A DNA stretch of 64,000 bases. It comes from Lithospermum erythrorhizon (Eukaryota > Streptophyta > Magnoliopsida > Boraginales > Boraginaceae). A program made the position numbers and the translations under genes. The stretch spans positions 62,001-126,000 of the forward strand of contig JADFUC010002429.1 in the NCBI GenBank assembly GCA_019722365.1. Reading direction: 5' to 3'. Position 1 is the first letter of the stretch, and each line of letters begins with the position of its first letter. This document shows positions 38,560 through 51,875 of the stretch, one piece after another. The notes below the pieces were generated by a model. The model was not told the DNA's origin, searched no databases, and worked only from the letters and a program-made list of their open reading frames with translations.

Positions 38560-41500
38560 CCTCTCCGATATTATTAATATATATACTGAAAATTAAAGTG
38601 ATCAAACTATATATACAATAAAATTAATATATTAATTAGTGGGGTTTAGGAAATTAGATCGGAAAATGATAAATTGGGAAAAAATAAAATGTAGTGATTG
38701 ATAAAGTGTAGATGAAAATTAAGGTTCCAAGAGTCCAAACAAATTTCGATTCTTTTTTGGCTTTCTTTTTCTTTTCAATTAATGGACTAATTATTACATC
38801 GATAGCGGTTAGATGGACTTACCAATTCGTGTAGCGTGGAAAAGATGCGCCAGATGTGCAACACTCAACCCAATAACCCGCCCAAGGAGTCCATTGGCGT
38901 GAAGAAAAAAATTGAGTAGTTTTTTAGTAAAACTACTTGATAGTAATTATATAGAAATTAAATCAAATTTCTTAATAAAATTTCTGATCAAATATCTACA
39001 GATACATTATAATATTGATATGAGGGTAAGCCCAAGTGAATGATGTAAATCTTCTATTTTATGTGGATTTAGAATTATAATAAATAGATTCACATAAAAT
39101 GAGTTAAGAAAAATATCATCGTCATTCATTTTCTAATTATTAGCCTTTAAAACCTAAGATAATTGAGGTAAATATTACTCCGTCCGTTTTTTGTCGTTCT
39201 AGCATTTGTACATAAATTAATTAAAATAAAAATTAATTAAAAGTATTAAAGATGTAAAAATATTTTATACTAGAACTATAAATAAAATAAAAATAATATA
39301 TCATTAGCTTTACCTCTAAATTTAAATATATAATCAAACAACATTTAACAAACATTTATATTGACCATCCTTTACTATGTTATTTTTTTAATTTTAATCT
39401 TAATTCGATTCACCACAATCTAAAAATAACATAAACAAATACGGGTACTAAATCATTTGTAATAATGACACATTATACATTGTCAAGATTTAAACGGTAT
39501 TTAACAAATACGGAGTATTTAGTAATAAAGACTTCTAAATTGCAATGTTAGTTGTATACTCCATACGATTTTTTTATTTGTCATTAAGCTTTTATGGCCC
39601 CAATGGCAAAAAAAGTAAAGTAGTCAAAATATACATTAAAAATATAAAATATCAATTAAATTGAAATTACTTATCGTTGGTTGTTGTGAGTCGATAGAAA
39701 AAAAATGTCAAAATATATTGAAAATGTAAAATTACAATTATTATCTTTAAAATGACAACTATTTTAAAATAAAAAAAAAATTATCTTTAGAATAGCCAGT
39801 AAAAAATCGAGGAGGAAGTATTAGATAATGTAAATGCATCTGAAATGGGCAATAAGCGCAATGATATCTAACGAGGCACCATAAGGGAATATGTTCTACA
39901 TACTTCCTCGGTTCCGTGGTACTATGTGGGATTTTAGGTGTTTTCACCAGCGACTTTCCGGCACCACTCGTGGAATTTTCATTTCATTAGTTCACATTGA
40001 TCTGATATCCGAGTGAATGGTGTTCGAGGGAGTAAACTTCAAAAAGAATAAGCTGTTTGTTGAAGCTTAGACTCTCATTGTTTAATTTAGAATTTAATTT
40101 AAATTTGATATAGTATGTAATTTGTAATTACTATCGTTAGTGAAAAAAAGATAATGTCATACAGACTAGAGTATAATAAAAACATAAATTGTATTTGTGT
40201 AAATAGTGCACTGGGCTGGTTCCAATTAGCTAAACGGACATGCATGTGTTAGAAATCCTCATCTGGGCCCATGCCCATATCGACATAATAGGGACTAGGG
40301 AGTCCTGAACCCAACGGACTGACATTCTTTGTATATTCATGTCATCATGTGGATTTAATCTATGCCTCAGCGGCTCAACTGAAGGAACGAAACAAGTTAT
40401 AAGAGACGAGTAGTAATATTTATTGATTCGTATATATGAATGTAATTCATATTTTTTGTCGGAAAAATATTCCAATGAAAGTAAAATGATTGTAAAACAT
40501 ATATCGTACGAGTTTTTAGTGCTCACCATTAAATATGCTCATTCAGTCACTCTATCCTGAACATTTAGGCTTTAACATATTAACTTTGTAACTTCTAAAT
40601 TTGAAAAATACACCGGTTATTCGTTGGAATGCAATTTCTATTAGTAAAATATATTATAGGCGAGCTTTATTCGTGGAATTGGATCATTTGTAATCCAAAT
40701 ATATATATTTTGTGTGATATTATATGTTACATTCTGTTGAGATGAATTACATATTTTACAAACTCTCGGTTAATGGAGTGTAATAGTGATGGACACATAG
40801 TTTTTCTAAGTTTCACATGTTGTAGTTCCTCAAATATTGAAATAAATGGAATACCATGTTTCATTATTAATTATACGTATAGTCACACTATCAAAGGTGG
40901 ATCTAGTTCATTTAAGATGGTGGATCAAAATATTTACTTAATTTTTTTTTGTGTCTTTTGTATTATTAACAAAGTATTTGAAACAAAATTTATATTGTGA
41001 GATAGAATTAAAAAAAAGAAAAAGTAAATACTACCTTAAATTGGTTTTAAAATGGATAAATTGTGAATAGAGTGAGTAAAGAGTTATGAGATGATAAAAA
41101 ATATGTGGGTGATCACTTATGATAAAAGTTGATCTCAAGAGTATGACTTGCAGTACTAAACTTACTGTTTAGTATGTGAGTACTAAAGGGTAGAGAGGTA
41201 ATTTTGCCCATCAATTTTCAAATACAGAAAATCTCCTCCATAAAAAACTCCAGCACCAAATCGTTACATTAATTCGTGTATTTTAATTTAACCACCAAAT
41301 ACCAGTCCTAAAATCAAGGGATCCTAATCATGCAATTTCAAATTCAAATTAACAAATAAAAAGATAAAGATTTAGGACAATTAATTTCACAACTTCAAAC
41401 TAAAATTATTTTCTCTCGAAAATCAATCATAAAATTCAAAACCTCCAAAATAGATTTAAAATAGCAAAAATATAGAAAAATTTCTTTAAGAGAATCACTA

Positions 41501-43080
41501 CTTTAAAATTAAATTAAAAAATATATAATAATATATTATAAAGTAAAAAACATAAGTGAAAATATGAAAAAAATATATCATTATAAAATAAAAATATTTA
41601 AACTGAAACAATTAACCATTTATGGTAAAAACTAACATATTAACCACACAATGTAGTCACAGTGACAAATTTCTTCTAACCATTATAACTAATATTTGAC
41701 AAATTTTGTGCCGCGGCATGCAGTCCTGGCAGCTTTAATATGTACTAAACTTATGACATGTAACCACATCGTCAAATCCATACAAACCACAACCAGAAAT
41801 TATTATGGTTAGATTTACACTAACACGTTCTTGTGGTAAATCACAATTTCAAAATAATTGAATAATTAGTCAAATTTAGACAACATACTCAAAAGATTTA
41901 ATATCCTCTAGCAAAAGTGAGGGTAATCATAGACGTTTAAACTAACTAAATTGATATATTTTTTGCCAAAGTAATAAATATTACACTCACACAACAAATA
42001 TTACAAAAAATAATATCAAATTTGAAAGAAATTGAACAATTAATAAAATTAAAACAACATTCAGGAATAGGTGGTGATTGAGCACTCACTCTGTTGGAAA
42101 AAATATGATCTGCAATATATATTCAAACCATATGAATGTTGATGTATTAGATGGTCATATTAATTCTTCAGCAATTTGAATATTTGTTGTCGATTGTTAT
42201 GCAATTGATATACTCCCACCGTCCTACGAGCGAACATAATATCTAATTTTAATTCTTGATACTTGATAATATTGTGGTAATTAATTTGAAGCCAAGAAAT
42301 AGGATATCAAAATGATTATAGAAAGAGAGTTTTTGTATTGTAAAATGAAGATTTTACATAACAAAAAGATCCTTGTATCATTTTAATCATTAGATGAGAA
42401 TTAGTCAATAAAAAAAAATCTAATGATTAATATCAATTTAATATCAAATATTAAGAATAATTCTTAGTACCAAATATATACAGAATAATAGCTTACTTAT
42501 CAACTAACTTATATATTTATTTTTTATATAGTTGAACAACCTTAAATATGAACTGATCCCATGAACACCATACCTCCAACTCAAAATATTTTATTTCGAG
42601 TGTGTTTAGCTGCTTGTACTATTTTATTTTCTGTTCAGAAAATCAGAAATTTTGAACCATAAATGTGTAATATCATACAAAATGATATGTATGTGTCACA
42701 TAAGAATATAAGATGGTACATGTATTTTATACAAATTTAAATATGTATTAATCACCTGAGTCCTGACCATCATCCATTAATCGATATCATGTTTATAACA
42801 TATATATTCAGATTTCAGTATTGGCAGAGGAATTCAAGTAATCAAACAAATTTCTCATTGATAAGGAAACCTCAACAATTGTCATCTATTACAATAATAC
42901 AACACACAAGGCAAATATTGTTTGTCTTCTTATTAACACAAACATAGAAAACTCAATACGACATACAACTTAACTAAAAATAAACAATCAACAACTAAGA
43001 AGCCATTCCAATACAATCCAACAAATCATTAAAATCCACAAATTTAATTTCAAACACACCCTAAGTTTGGATTAACGGTT
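38560..43080. other. Long AT-rich intergenic region
   Basis: About 4.5 kb without a recognisable gene or RNA. It contains at least one MITE (39559-39818) and further TACTCCGT/ACGGAGTA half-ends near 39180 and 39510. The open frames are short and AT-biased. The end at about 42850-43090 is probably the 3' UTR of the proline-rich protein gene. Confidence 0.6.
39559..39818. mobile_element. Probable Stowaway-like MITE
   Basis: TA dinucleotides flank both ends (39557-39558 and 39819-39820). Left CTCCATACGATTTTTTTATT resembles the reverse complement of the right end, CTTCCTCCTCGATTTTTTAC. No coding capacity. Confidence 0.5.
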
Positions 43081-43093
43081 GCATCAATTAATC

Positions 43094-43480
43094 TTAGCCA
43101 CATTGGAAGCCTGAAGGAATAGTTTTTCCACAAGCACTAATCAATGCACTAAGTGCAATGGGAACATTCAAGTTAATCCCAAGAACATTAGCCTTAAGTG
43201 CAGTGCAAAGGCAAGCTGCTACTTCCAAATCAGCCAACCCCTCAAGCAAAGGGCAACATTTGTCCCCTGAAGGCGGTGAGCCTAAACTAATACTGACTAA
43301 TCCAAGAAGGTCAGCACAAACTCCCAACTTCAATGTGTCTGTTGGGCATAAGGGGTTCACTGGGGGTGCTTTCGGCGTCGGGTTTGGTCGTTTGCATGAA
43401 CCACAAGCATTAGAGAATGTTGCAAGCAAAAGAAGAGAACAAATGAAAAGGGGGGTTGAAGCACATTTCTTGAAAGCCAT
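43094..43480 (-). CDS. Hybrid proline-rich protein with 8-cysteine (LTP-like) domain
   Basis: A single exon of 128 residues. The start is the ATG at 43480; in-frame codons just upstream begin with TTG. Residues 1-25 are a secretion signal (hydrophobic [13 protein letters not shown]), followed by a short proline-rich segment ([15 protein letters not shown]). The rest is the eight-cysteine module in the order [60 protein letters not shown] and [12 protein letters not shown]. This is the HyPRP/14-kDa proline-rich family, related to EARLI1 and AZI1, thought to act at the cell wall or plasma membrane in stress, growth or systemic immunity. Single-exon structure and length are typical. The proline-rich part is shorter than in many members. 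Confidence 0.93.
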   Translation of the reverse strand: MAFKKCASTPLFICSLLLLATFSNACGSCKRPNPTPKAPPVNPLCPTDTLKLGVCADLLGLVSISLGSPPSGDKCCPLLEGLADLEVAACLCTALKANVLGINLNVPIALSALISACGKTIPSGFQCG

Positions 43481-43551
43481 GGATATAAACAAGGAGGAGA
43501 ATTCTTGAAATGCTAGAGGGTATGGTGCCCTAAAGAAGAGGAGAAAATGGC

Positions 43552-43560
43552 CTTATAAAG
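43552..43560 (-). promoter_or_regulatory. Probable TATA box of the HyPRP gene
   Basis: On the minus strand CTTTATAAGG lies about 75 bp upstream of the start codon, a usual distance for a TATA element with a short leader. Confidence 0.55.
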
Positions 43561-44215
43561 AGGGATGTGAGGTTGCTGTAGGAGTTTGATTGAGTGGAAG
43601 AGAGGGAAAAAGGTGATATTTTATTGATTTCCAGTTGGAAGTTTTTTGTAATTTTGTGAGATATAGTTGTATGGTTATGATATGTGAAGGAGGTAAAATT
43701 TGGTATGTTGTGAAAATGTGAGAGGTTAGTGTCATGTGGGGGAAGAACAGGCTGGCTTCAGGATTGAATTCGATTTCCATCTAATCTACAATCTACATTG
43801 ATCCAAATTTTACTCTCTGTAATTTTAAATTCTAAGAATTATTCATTTTCAATTTCTAAGCTACATGAATTATTATACCATACTAGCCAGATTTGTGTAT
43901 AATAGAGTGGTGCCATACTGCCATATAAGATAAAGATCACATGCATGCAGAAGAGCTTTCATTTTGGCCTTCAAATAAACACACTCGCTCACATGCATAC
44001 AAACCATTTGTGATCAATAGTTTTTTTACCCGACCCAAAACCTATATCATCAATGATCAGTGTAGTTTTGTAAGGTGAAATTATATTTAATTGGTGTTTA
44101 ACGATATATAAAATATTGCTAAATTTGAATTATATTTTTAAAAAGTTAAAGAAGAATTAGAATTTATGCAAGCGGAGTATATTCGATGTATTGAGTGAGT
44201 AGACATGATAAGCCA

Positions 44216-44730
44216 AACTACAAATACATGATATTAATATGAACACAATAATATTAATACACAATATTAATATGTACACGATATTAATACATATTAATAT
44301 GTACACAATATTATTAATATTAATACACAATATTAATATATTAATACATATTGTGTATTAATCATTATTAATATTGTGTATTAATATATTATTGTGATTA
44401 ATATATTGTGTATTAATACATATTAATCACAATAATATTAATCACAAATATTGTGTTCACAATATATTGTGTATTAATCACAAATATTGTGTATTAATAC
44501 ATATTAAATAAAAATATATTAATACATATTAATATATTAATACACAAATATTGTGTTCATAATATTAATACATAATATTAATATGTATTAATACATAATA
44601 TATTAATACATATTAATACACAAATATTGTGTTCACAATATTAATACACAATAATATTAATATTAATACACAATATTAATATTTGAACAAATACATGCCG
44701 TACATAATATGAACACAATAATATTAATAC
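44216..44730. repeat. TA-rich palindromic tandem repeat (ATTAATAC/ACAATATT units)
   Basis: About 500 bp built from permutations of TTAATAC, ACAATATTAAT and ATATTGTGTATTAAT in both orientations, so any part can fold back on another. Units vary in length and order. There is no coding capacity. Confidence 0.85.
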
Positions 44731-46260
44731 CTGATAAGTCCCGATATATTTTTTCAAAGTTGGGCGTAGAAGATCGCCAAATCATTCGCTTGAAATAAGA
44801 AATTCAAATTGTTTCCGTCCAAGAGACTTTGTGAAAATATCGGCCAACTGCTCATGAGTAGAAACATGAGATGTCGAATGGTCCCTTCCAAAATAGCATC
44901 ACGGAGGAAATGACAATCGATTTCCCCATATCTTTTTGTCAGTTAAGCGAAATATCGGTTATGTGGAGATAAAGCCCGATTGACTATTCTGATTCAAATC
45001 TATAGGTTGTGGATGATCCTGGTACTCCAACGACCCCTTGACGGCAATTCATGATATAAATGCCATTTTATATTAAAACTTCGGTGAAGAGCGGTAAACG
45101 ATTTCTTGCTTCTTGGTCTTCCAAGAAATATGAGGAAGTACCAAAATACAATCGACAGGCATTCAGTAAAGAGATATGTGATCAGTCATGTAATGACACA
45201 ATAGCTTTAAGTCACAATTTGTGTCGAGCATAATACCCTGACCCGGAGACCCTTTGAGTTGTTGTGCATAAGCGGCAATTCAATGATCTGGCCGTGGCTC
45301 ATTAAAAAGCGAAAAGAGTACATGAACAACAAAGACAAGTCAAGGCGAGTAAAGAAGACAAATATATAGATGCAGCAACCAACTCACAGATAGCGCTCCC
45401 GTCTGCTTGTTAGGGCGAATTAGAACTACCCAAACCATGGTTTTGCTAAGCGAGGGAAAATGCACCGGTCTAACTTGATAGTCTGCATTGAGAGATAATA
45501 TCAAGGGCATATTTCTTTTACTTTCGAAATATTCATTCTTGGCTATGGACAATTTCTACCACGTAGAAATATTTTAGAATACGAATCTTTTCGTATGGCT
45601 TGAGGAGCTAAGATATCCCTTAAAATTGGCTAATGCAGAGGCATCGTTCCCAGAGATAATCAAATCATCAACATAGACTAACACATTTATACGAACATGG
45701 CCCTTTGAGAAAGTGAACAAAGAATAGTCAGAGTATGACTGAGTGAATCCATACCTCTTCAATGATGTCGCTAATTTGGAGAACCAATACTGAGATGCTT
45801 GTTTAAGACCATATAAAGACTTATGAATCTTACGTACTCTGTCACAGTACGCCTTAGAAATCGAGAAGATATTCTCATATAGACCTCTTTAGAAGCAAGA
45901 AGGTATTGTGAACATCCATCGATGCGACTTCATGGGTTCTTAATTGCGACTACTTGTAAGCAAAAGTCCGTATTGCGTCGTCTTAGCCAATGGGCGAAAG
46001 TATCATTTATGTCGATACCCTCCCACTGATGATTACCAAACACAATAATCTTGCTTTGAACACCGATACTCATATGAGTTATATTTGATCTTGTAGACCC
46101 CTTGTGTACGAGTGCCTTACTTTACATAAGGTAATTGTACCAAACTCCACGTGCCATTATCACCAATGCGAGATATCTCCTTACGTTGCCTGCTCCCTTT
46201 GAGGATATTTGTATGGCTTCCTTAAAGGATTTTTAGTTCGCTCACATGGTGTAGCGGTAT
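44731..46260 (-). mobile_element. Decayed Ty1/copia pol fragment
   Basis: On the minus strand, reverse transcriptase is recognisable: KIHKSLYGLKQASQYW (about 45780-45830), KRYGFTQSYSDYSLF and the catalytic VLVYVDDLIISGND (around 45650-45690). Further 3', near 44850, the remains of the C-terminal RNase H region show as SSWPIFSQSLLDG. Stops and frameshifts are frequent. The element lacks gag and integrase, so it is a truncated copy. Confidence 0.8.
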
Positions 46261-46519
46261 GAATTTTACTGCGTGATAAAACACCAAATTCATACATCCC
46301 GGATCCTCAAAATATTAATATATTAATCTAAACACGTAAATTGCAATTATGAATAAAGAGCTGCTACATTTGCGGCGGAAGGCGAAATAAAACCAACTCC
46401 TCGAGCCCATGGCCTCACGTGAATGCTCCTTAAAAACTCTCTCCAATTGTTGTCCCGACACCAAAAGCGATGTCTCTCCTAGATTGTATCTGTTAGGAGA
46501 ATCGAATCTGAAAAGCTTG

Positions 46520-46690
46520 AGCTTTCTTGGGAAATTGTGAGGAACAAAATGGAGAAAATATCTTCGAAATCCTAGGGGGAGGCGGCTTTTGAGGAGGAGG
46601 CAAAGTAGAGTTGTGAGGAACAAAAATGGAAGAGAAAATCTCCTTCAAATCTAGGGGAGCGGGCGGCTTTTGAAAGGAGGGAGGCAAGAG
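46520..46690 (-). repeat. Tandem duplication of a ~85-bp CT-rich unit
   Basis: On the minus strand two successive units share CAAAAGCCGCC, CCCCTAG, AGATTTTCTC or its near match, and TGTTCCTCACAA. In one frame this gives Pro-rich peptides (SFQKPPAPLDLKEIFSS and PPPQKPPPPRISKIFS). It follows the copia fragment and may be part of that element or of an unrelated gene piece. Confidence 0.5.
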
Positions 46691-46699
46691 TTTTTCATG

Positions 46700-48420
46700 A
46701 AATGAAAAAACCTTGTCTCTTCTTTGAAATAAAATGCTAATTCCACCGGTTAAACTTGACTAAGATTGAAATGGGTTTAACTTCGTTAGCTTAATTAGAC
46801 GCATTATGGCTTCTAATCCAAATAATGAGTCACTAGTGAAGTTGTTTCATTTTAATTAACTTGACAAGTCAATTAAAATACTAATGAGTCATTATCGAAT
46901 AACTTATCGAGTTGTTAAGTAATTCTAATTCTTGAATTGATTAAACGTGCAAGTTTAGCAAATTGATGTTAAATGATATATATTTGTCAAATATATATAT
47001 ATGTTGAAATACATCTACCGATTTACAAGTCTCGTTTAATTTCATTCATGAAATATAATTAGAATATCATTTGTATGTGTGTGCCCACAGGCTCGGATAA
47101 TAGTAAGTTGTATAATGTGATAATTGACCAATTACTATTATTATAACGATTAATGTTAAGATATAGCTTGATCATTTCATGCTTAAAAAGCAAGTATAAA
47201 TGGGAAGCCACACTAGTAATATACATTACTAAAGGAATTGAAGGCAGCTAAGTTCGGTGTCGCGTTAGCATGATAAATGAATTGATATGATTATCATGAC
47301 AGTATAAATAAGGGAATCGGTACTAGATTGATTTAAATGATGGCTGAAAATGAGTCTGGCAAGCCAAATAGTCGATAATTTCTCCCTCACAGGTAAGGAC
47401 CTTTGGTGGGCTTATTCGAGCACAGTAATGATATCATGTAAAAATATGATGTCTACTGAATCTTATTTGTGAAATGTGATTCTTATATAGACTCATATAA
47501 TTTAAACCTATACAAGTTTGTACATAACATGAACACAATAATATTAATACACAATATGTCCAATAATTATACACTATGAATGGTAGAATTTCTAATCAAA
47601 TATTATTCAATCAAGTTGTTACAAAAGGATTGGACAACAACGAAACTAAGGGTGGTGTATGTACATGCGAATTTCTCCAATTGTGAAAGATGGACACATT
47701 CTTTTAATGTCTATTTTTTTTTTTGTCTTCTACAATGCCTACTAGTTAGATGATAGAAGAGGAATCCATCAATAATTGGAATAACAGGGTCCAGTAAGCA
47801 AGCCTGTATTGATGTATATATGTCTACAGTTCATTATTGGTATAGCATCACCAGAAGAGCTTTCGAGCTCGTGTTTAAGATTCAGTATTTCGATTTTTAA
47901 CGTGTTCGATTAATCTTGACTTGGAAATGATTGTAGAATTTAATTAAAACGTCAAAATGGCCAGTTAAAGCGCTAATTCCGTAAGGGTATTTTAGTCAAA
48001 TAACGCCCTTCGCCTTCGCCACCCCTGTCTCCCAAGACTAACATTTCTTTCAGACATTTTATCAAACAGATGAGCTATCTTAATTCTTGAGCATTTCTTT
48101 CACATTGGAATTAATTTTTTCATAAGCAACAAGTAAGGAAACTAGAATTTGATAGAAAAATAAGCAGGTATATTTCAATGTCATCATACGATCTGTAGCA
48201 AATTTCAGCTCCACCAAACAAAGAATCGATAACCACGAAAAAACAAAATGGGAAGACACCACGAAAAACCAAAATGGAAAGACACGAAAGAGTTCATGCT
48301 ACTTGATACATAAATACTGGGTGAGAAACACTCGAATTCTACTTGTCCACCACTATAACCATCTGCGATGTCCAACAACCAAATTTAGTCGCTTCTAAAT
48401 GATGCATGGGAGCTTGAATT
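46700..48420. other. AT-rich region without a recognised gene
   Basis: This includes the direct repeat at 47520-47550 that copies the edge of the TA-rich array. I see no coding sequence otherwise. Confidence 0.5.
47520..47550 (+). repeat. 31-bp near-perfect direct repeat of 44700-44730
   Basis: GTACATAACATGAACACAAT at 47520 equals GTACATAATATGAACACAAT at 44700 except for one base, and the match continues through AATATTAATAC. The two copies bracket the copia fragment and its right-hand sequence. Confidence 0.85.
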
Positions 48421-49250
48421 CTACTGTTGCTTAGATTCTGGAGGTCTTACCCTGTGGACCATTGCCTTTTTGTTACCCTCTTCTGCATACACAGAGTATA
48501 ATGGGGTCAGGATTCAGGAAGATCATCCGAATTGTGCATAAAAGGTAATTAAATAAGTGTTCTGATATTGCATGAGGCAAGAGCCTTGTGGAGCAAACAA
48601 TTAGAAAAGAAAAATGAAATTGTGAGCGAAAAATGAAATGTGAGATGTGTACTTACAGCATCCTCATCAATTTCCTCTTCATCATCGGGCACTTCTGGTG
48701 GACTGAAGAAATTGAAAAAGCTCTCGCATTGCTCGGTCTTGGTAATCGGCTTGGCACTCTTTGAGCCCTTCTTGGGCTTCTTCTTAAGGATCTTCTGTGT
48801 TAAGCACTTTTCAGGATACCACTCAATCTCAGTTCTTCACAGAAAACAATCACAACAACAGATTTGAGCACTTGCATAATTCTATTAAACATGTAAAGAT
48901 AGAAAAGCAGAAGATTATACCCTATTGCTTTCTCCAAATCAACTAAATATACATCAATCATGTGATAGAGTTTTAGTGAGTGCAGAATTCTTGAAGTAAG
49001 GATTGGTATCAAAGAAAAATCAAGCTTGAAACCCTTGGGCTCATCTGTCCTAGTCCACTTAATATCTTTCAGATATTTTAATGCCTCTTCGTCGCGCTCA
49101 GATACCTGACTCAATGATAATAAATACATGTTTAAATAAGTAAAATGAGAAGTAAAGTAGATATAGACCAAAGATCAAAACAAACCTCTTCCCCAACAAT
49201 TTCATTGTTCTTCAAAGGCAACAAGCAAAGCCAAAAAGCCAAAGATAGCT
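48421..49250 (-). pseudogene. Broken NAP1 (nucleosome assembly protein 1) copy with introns
   Basis: Four pieces of a NAP1 gene remain on the minus strand, in order and separated by introns. About 49186-49250 reads FWLLCLLPLKNNEIVGEE. 48921-49105 reads [17 protein letters not shown] and GFKLDF. 48657-48834 reads [15 protein letters not shown] and [18 protein letters not shown]. 48421 to about 48486 reads VHRVRPPESKQQ-stop. In the second piece a missing T shifts the frame after GFKLDF and a later extra base restores it before YHMID. The N-terminal half and the exons between DEDA and the C-terminus (acidic region) are missing. The C-terminal CKQQ prenylation box of plant NAP1 is SKQQ here. Retained introns mean a segmental copy, not a processed one. 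Confidence 0.8.
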
Positions 49251-51676
49251 CATATTCTGTTTGATAAAATGTCACAGAAAGAAATGTGTTGTGTCTTGGG
49301 CGGGGTGGCAGAAGGGGAAAGAGCGTTATTTGACTAAAATACTCTGAGTTAGTGTTTTGAATTTGTCGGGACCCAATTCTTGCGATTGTCGGAAGTTGAG
49401 TGATGGAATGGAGCGTTAAAAATTGAGTGATGGAATGGAAAGCCGTGAAAGTTCGGTGATGGTTAGTGCGCTTTAAGCGTTAAATTTATTATCAAAAGTG
49501 CATGTAGTACGTGGAGTTCAACCTATTATCCATTATATAATCGAACCATCCGGATATGGGGAGATGATAATGGGATATAGGCAGCGGCAAAGCGAACGGC
49601 CGGCCCAGGCCACCCATGACGAAGCAGGTGGCTCGTAACATGTTCGGCGGGCCCCAGCCCGTGCTGAGCGGGCCGGCCCGTCGTTAAGCGATATTGGGCC
49701 ACTGCATTACGGTCCGGCGTGGTAGCGTTTGAATTCAGCGGTACCACGTTTGACATGTGACCAAATGGTATGATTTAAAATTAGCGGTACGCGGTAATGC
49801 ATGCGCGGATATATAGCGACTCTTAACATCACGCGTTATCTTTGTTTGAACGTGCGAGTACCCGCGTTAAGTCCAACGGCTATTTTATGAATTTGTTTGA
49901 TCGGCCAGGGAATGCAGATTTAGAATCAAGCGGTACGTTTTGACCTGCGCGAAACCGTCTACATTTAAGCAGCTCAAAATGAAGAGGTGTGCATAAAAGG
50001 CGGCGCCTCACTTCGTTTACCATGGCTTCCTTGTCGTTCTTAGCGATACCAAAAGAAATAAGAATCACTTTCGGAAAGCATTACAATATTCATTACTTGT
50101 GGTTTTGGGCTTGTTACGTTCTGATCAGTGAATCAGCGATCTTCGCTTTGCTCGTGCGATGGAATATTTATCTATCAACTTTTTATAAATTTTGATAAGA
50201 AGTTCTTGGCAATTAATGGCATCAAAGCGTAAAGTTGGAAAAAGTATTCAAAGTGATAGTGCTATTTATGTTTTAATGATTTTGTTAATTTAGATGATGA
50301 TAATCATTATGGATAGACTACCCGCAGTAACTCTGTCCCGAATTCTTTCTGGATACTATTGAGAGGAAAAAAACTTCATGGATTTGGAAATATTTTCATG
50401 GAGACGGAAAAAAACAAACTTGTTTAAATTGTAAATCTTTATCGTGGAAGCCGAAGGTGGGAGTAAAGGGGAGGCCAGGTCATCTTGCTAGACAACTTAA
50501 GTGGTCATAAGATCACTAAAGATAGTAGTGGGGAGGGTGGTATCTGAGGAAGCTGATGATACTGAGCCGGCAAAAATTTTTTTTAGTATTTTGGCATATA
50601 TGATTGAAACTATGAGAAATTTATGTAATGATAGTTGTTGCCTTTTAATCATTGTGATGGATGGCGTTTCGGCTAAATGGATTCAAAATGTCGTTAATCC
50701 CCGAGCAATACGTATCCCTCGGTCTACTTTACGAAACTATGCTTTTAAATATTTTAAAAGTGAAAAAGATCTTCTATGTAAAATCTTCATGAATTTGCCT
50801 TATAAAATGTGTTTATTGGTGATATCGATTGTCTTTTTTGATTTTGATATAATGTGTGTAACATGTCATTGGATTAGTCATGATTGGAGTCTTACAAAGG
50901 AGAATTATATATTTTAGATCGGATTCTTTAATACTTGATGTGTGTGATTTCGGAAGGTATCTTGGCGTGTACGATGATTACAAATGTTTGAATAGAGTTA
51001 CTTGATTTCGTTTGATAATCGTCGCTAATAACGTGTCAATTGAAACATTAAAGATGCCTATTAAAACCAGTTTTAGTGAACTTTTTCATGTTAGATGTTT
51101 GTAATCAAAGTCCTTGATTAGTTGCTAAAGATGGAATAAAAGTTGTTTTGGGATAAGTTTATTTTGCAATTCGTAAGGCCGTTATTTGTTGTTAATGGCG
51201 GGGTTAGATGACATGAATATAAAGAAATTGGTCTTCGGGAAAAAGTTTAAAATTAATTTTGGATTGTGACACTAGATGAGACTACCGACTTACGATCTAC
51301 TAGTTAGGTACATATAAGGATGAAATTACAGCGTTTTATGAGATCGTACTCCCGTTGGTGAATATTATCCCCTCCGCGTATTACTAATAATTGGAAATAT
51401 TGTTATGAATTACTTAAATTTCTTGAGCCATTTAAAAGATTATACTAAAAAGTTTTCAAGCTATTATGAACCAAATATTAAATGCTAACTTTAGAATGTA
51501 TCGTTGTCTTTCCATTCATATGACTAAACATAGAGATGAGTAAGTATTTGTTAGAATATAGTTAGAATATGGAAGACAAGTTTTTAAAATATTTTCCATC
51601 ATATCCCTTTGCAGCATGTACGGTGGTATAATTTTGGATCTAACGGCTAAATTAAGTCATTTTAATTACGTAAGTT

Positions 51677-51714
51677 AAACGTGGTACCGTTTAAAATGGA
51701 ACGGTACCACGTTT
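51677..51714. repeat. Perfect palindrome with GGTACC core inside the hAT element (copy 1)
   Basis: The arms AAACGTGGTACCGTT (51677-51691) and AACGGTACCACGTTT (51700-51714) are perfect reverse complements with an 8-base loop. Each arm itself holds the GGTACC palindrome. Confidence 0.95.
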
Positions 51715-51875
51715 ATATCAGATAAGGGTTGCAATAGGCGCGACTTTTGAACTTCATTTTCATTATTAACTAAATTTCATCACAAATTCTCCTCAAATTT
51801 CTTAGATAAAACCTCATACCAACCCATAAACTTCTTTTATACTCTCCATTTGCAATATATTGTTTAATTTATAAA

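Noticed and set aside
50501..50917. A stand-alone gene of 138 codons
   Set aside because: Its best blocks (PRSTLRNYAFKYF, CVTCHWISHDWSL) are hAT transposase pieces, so it is part of the decayed transposon.
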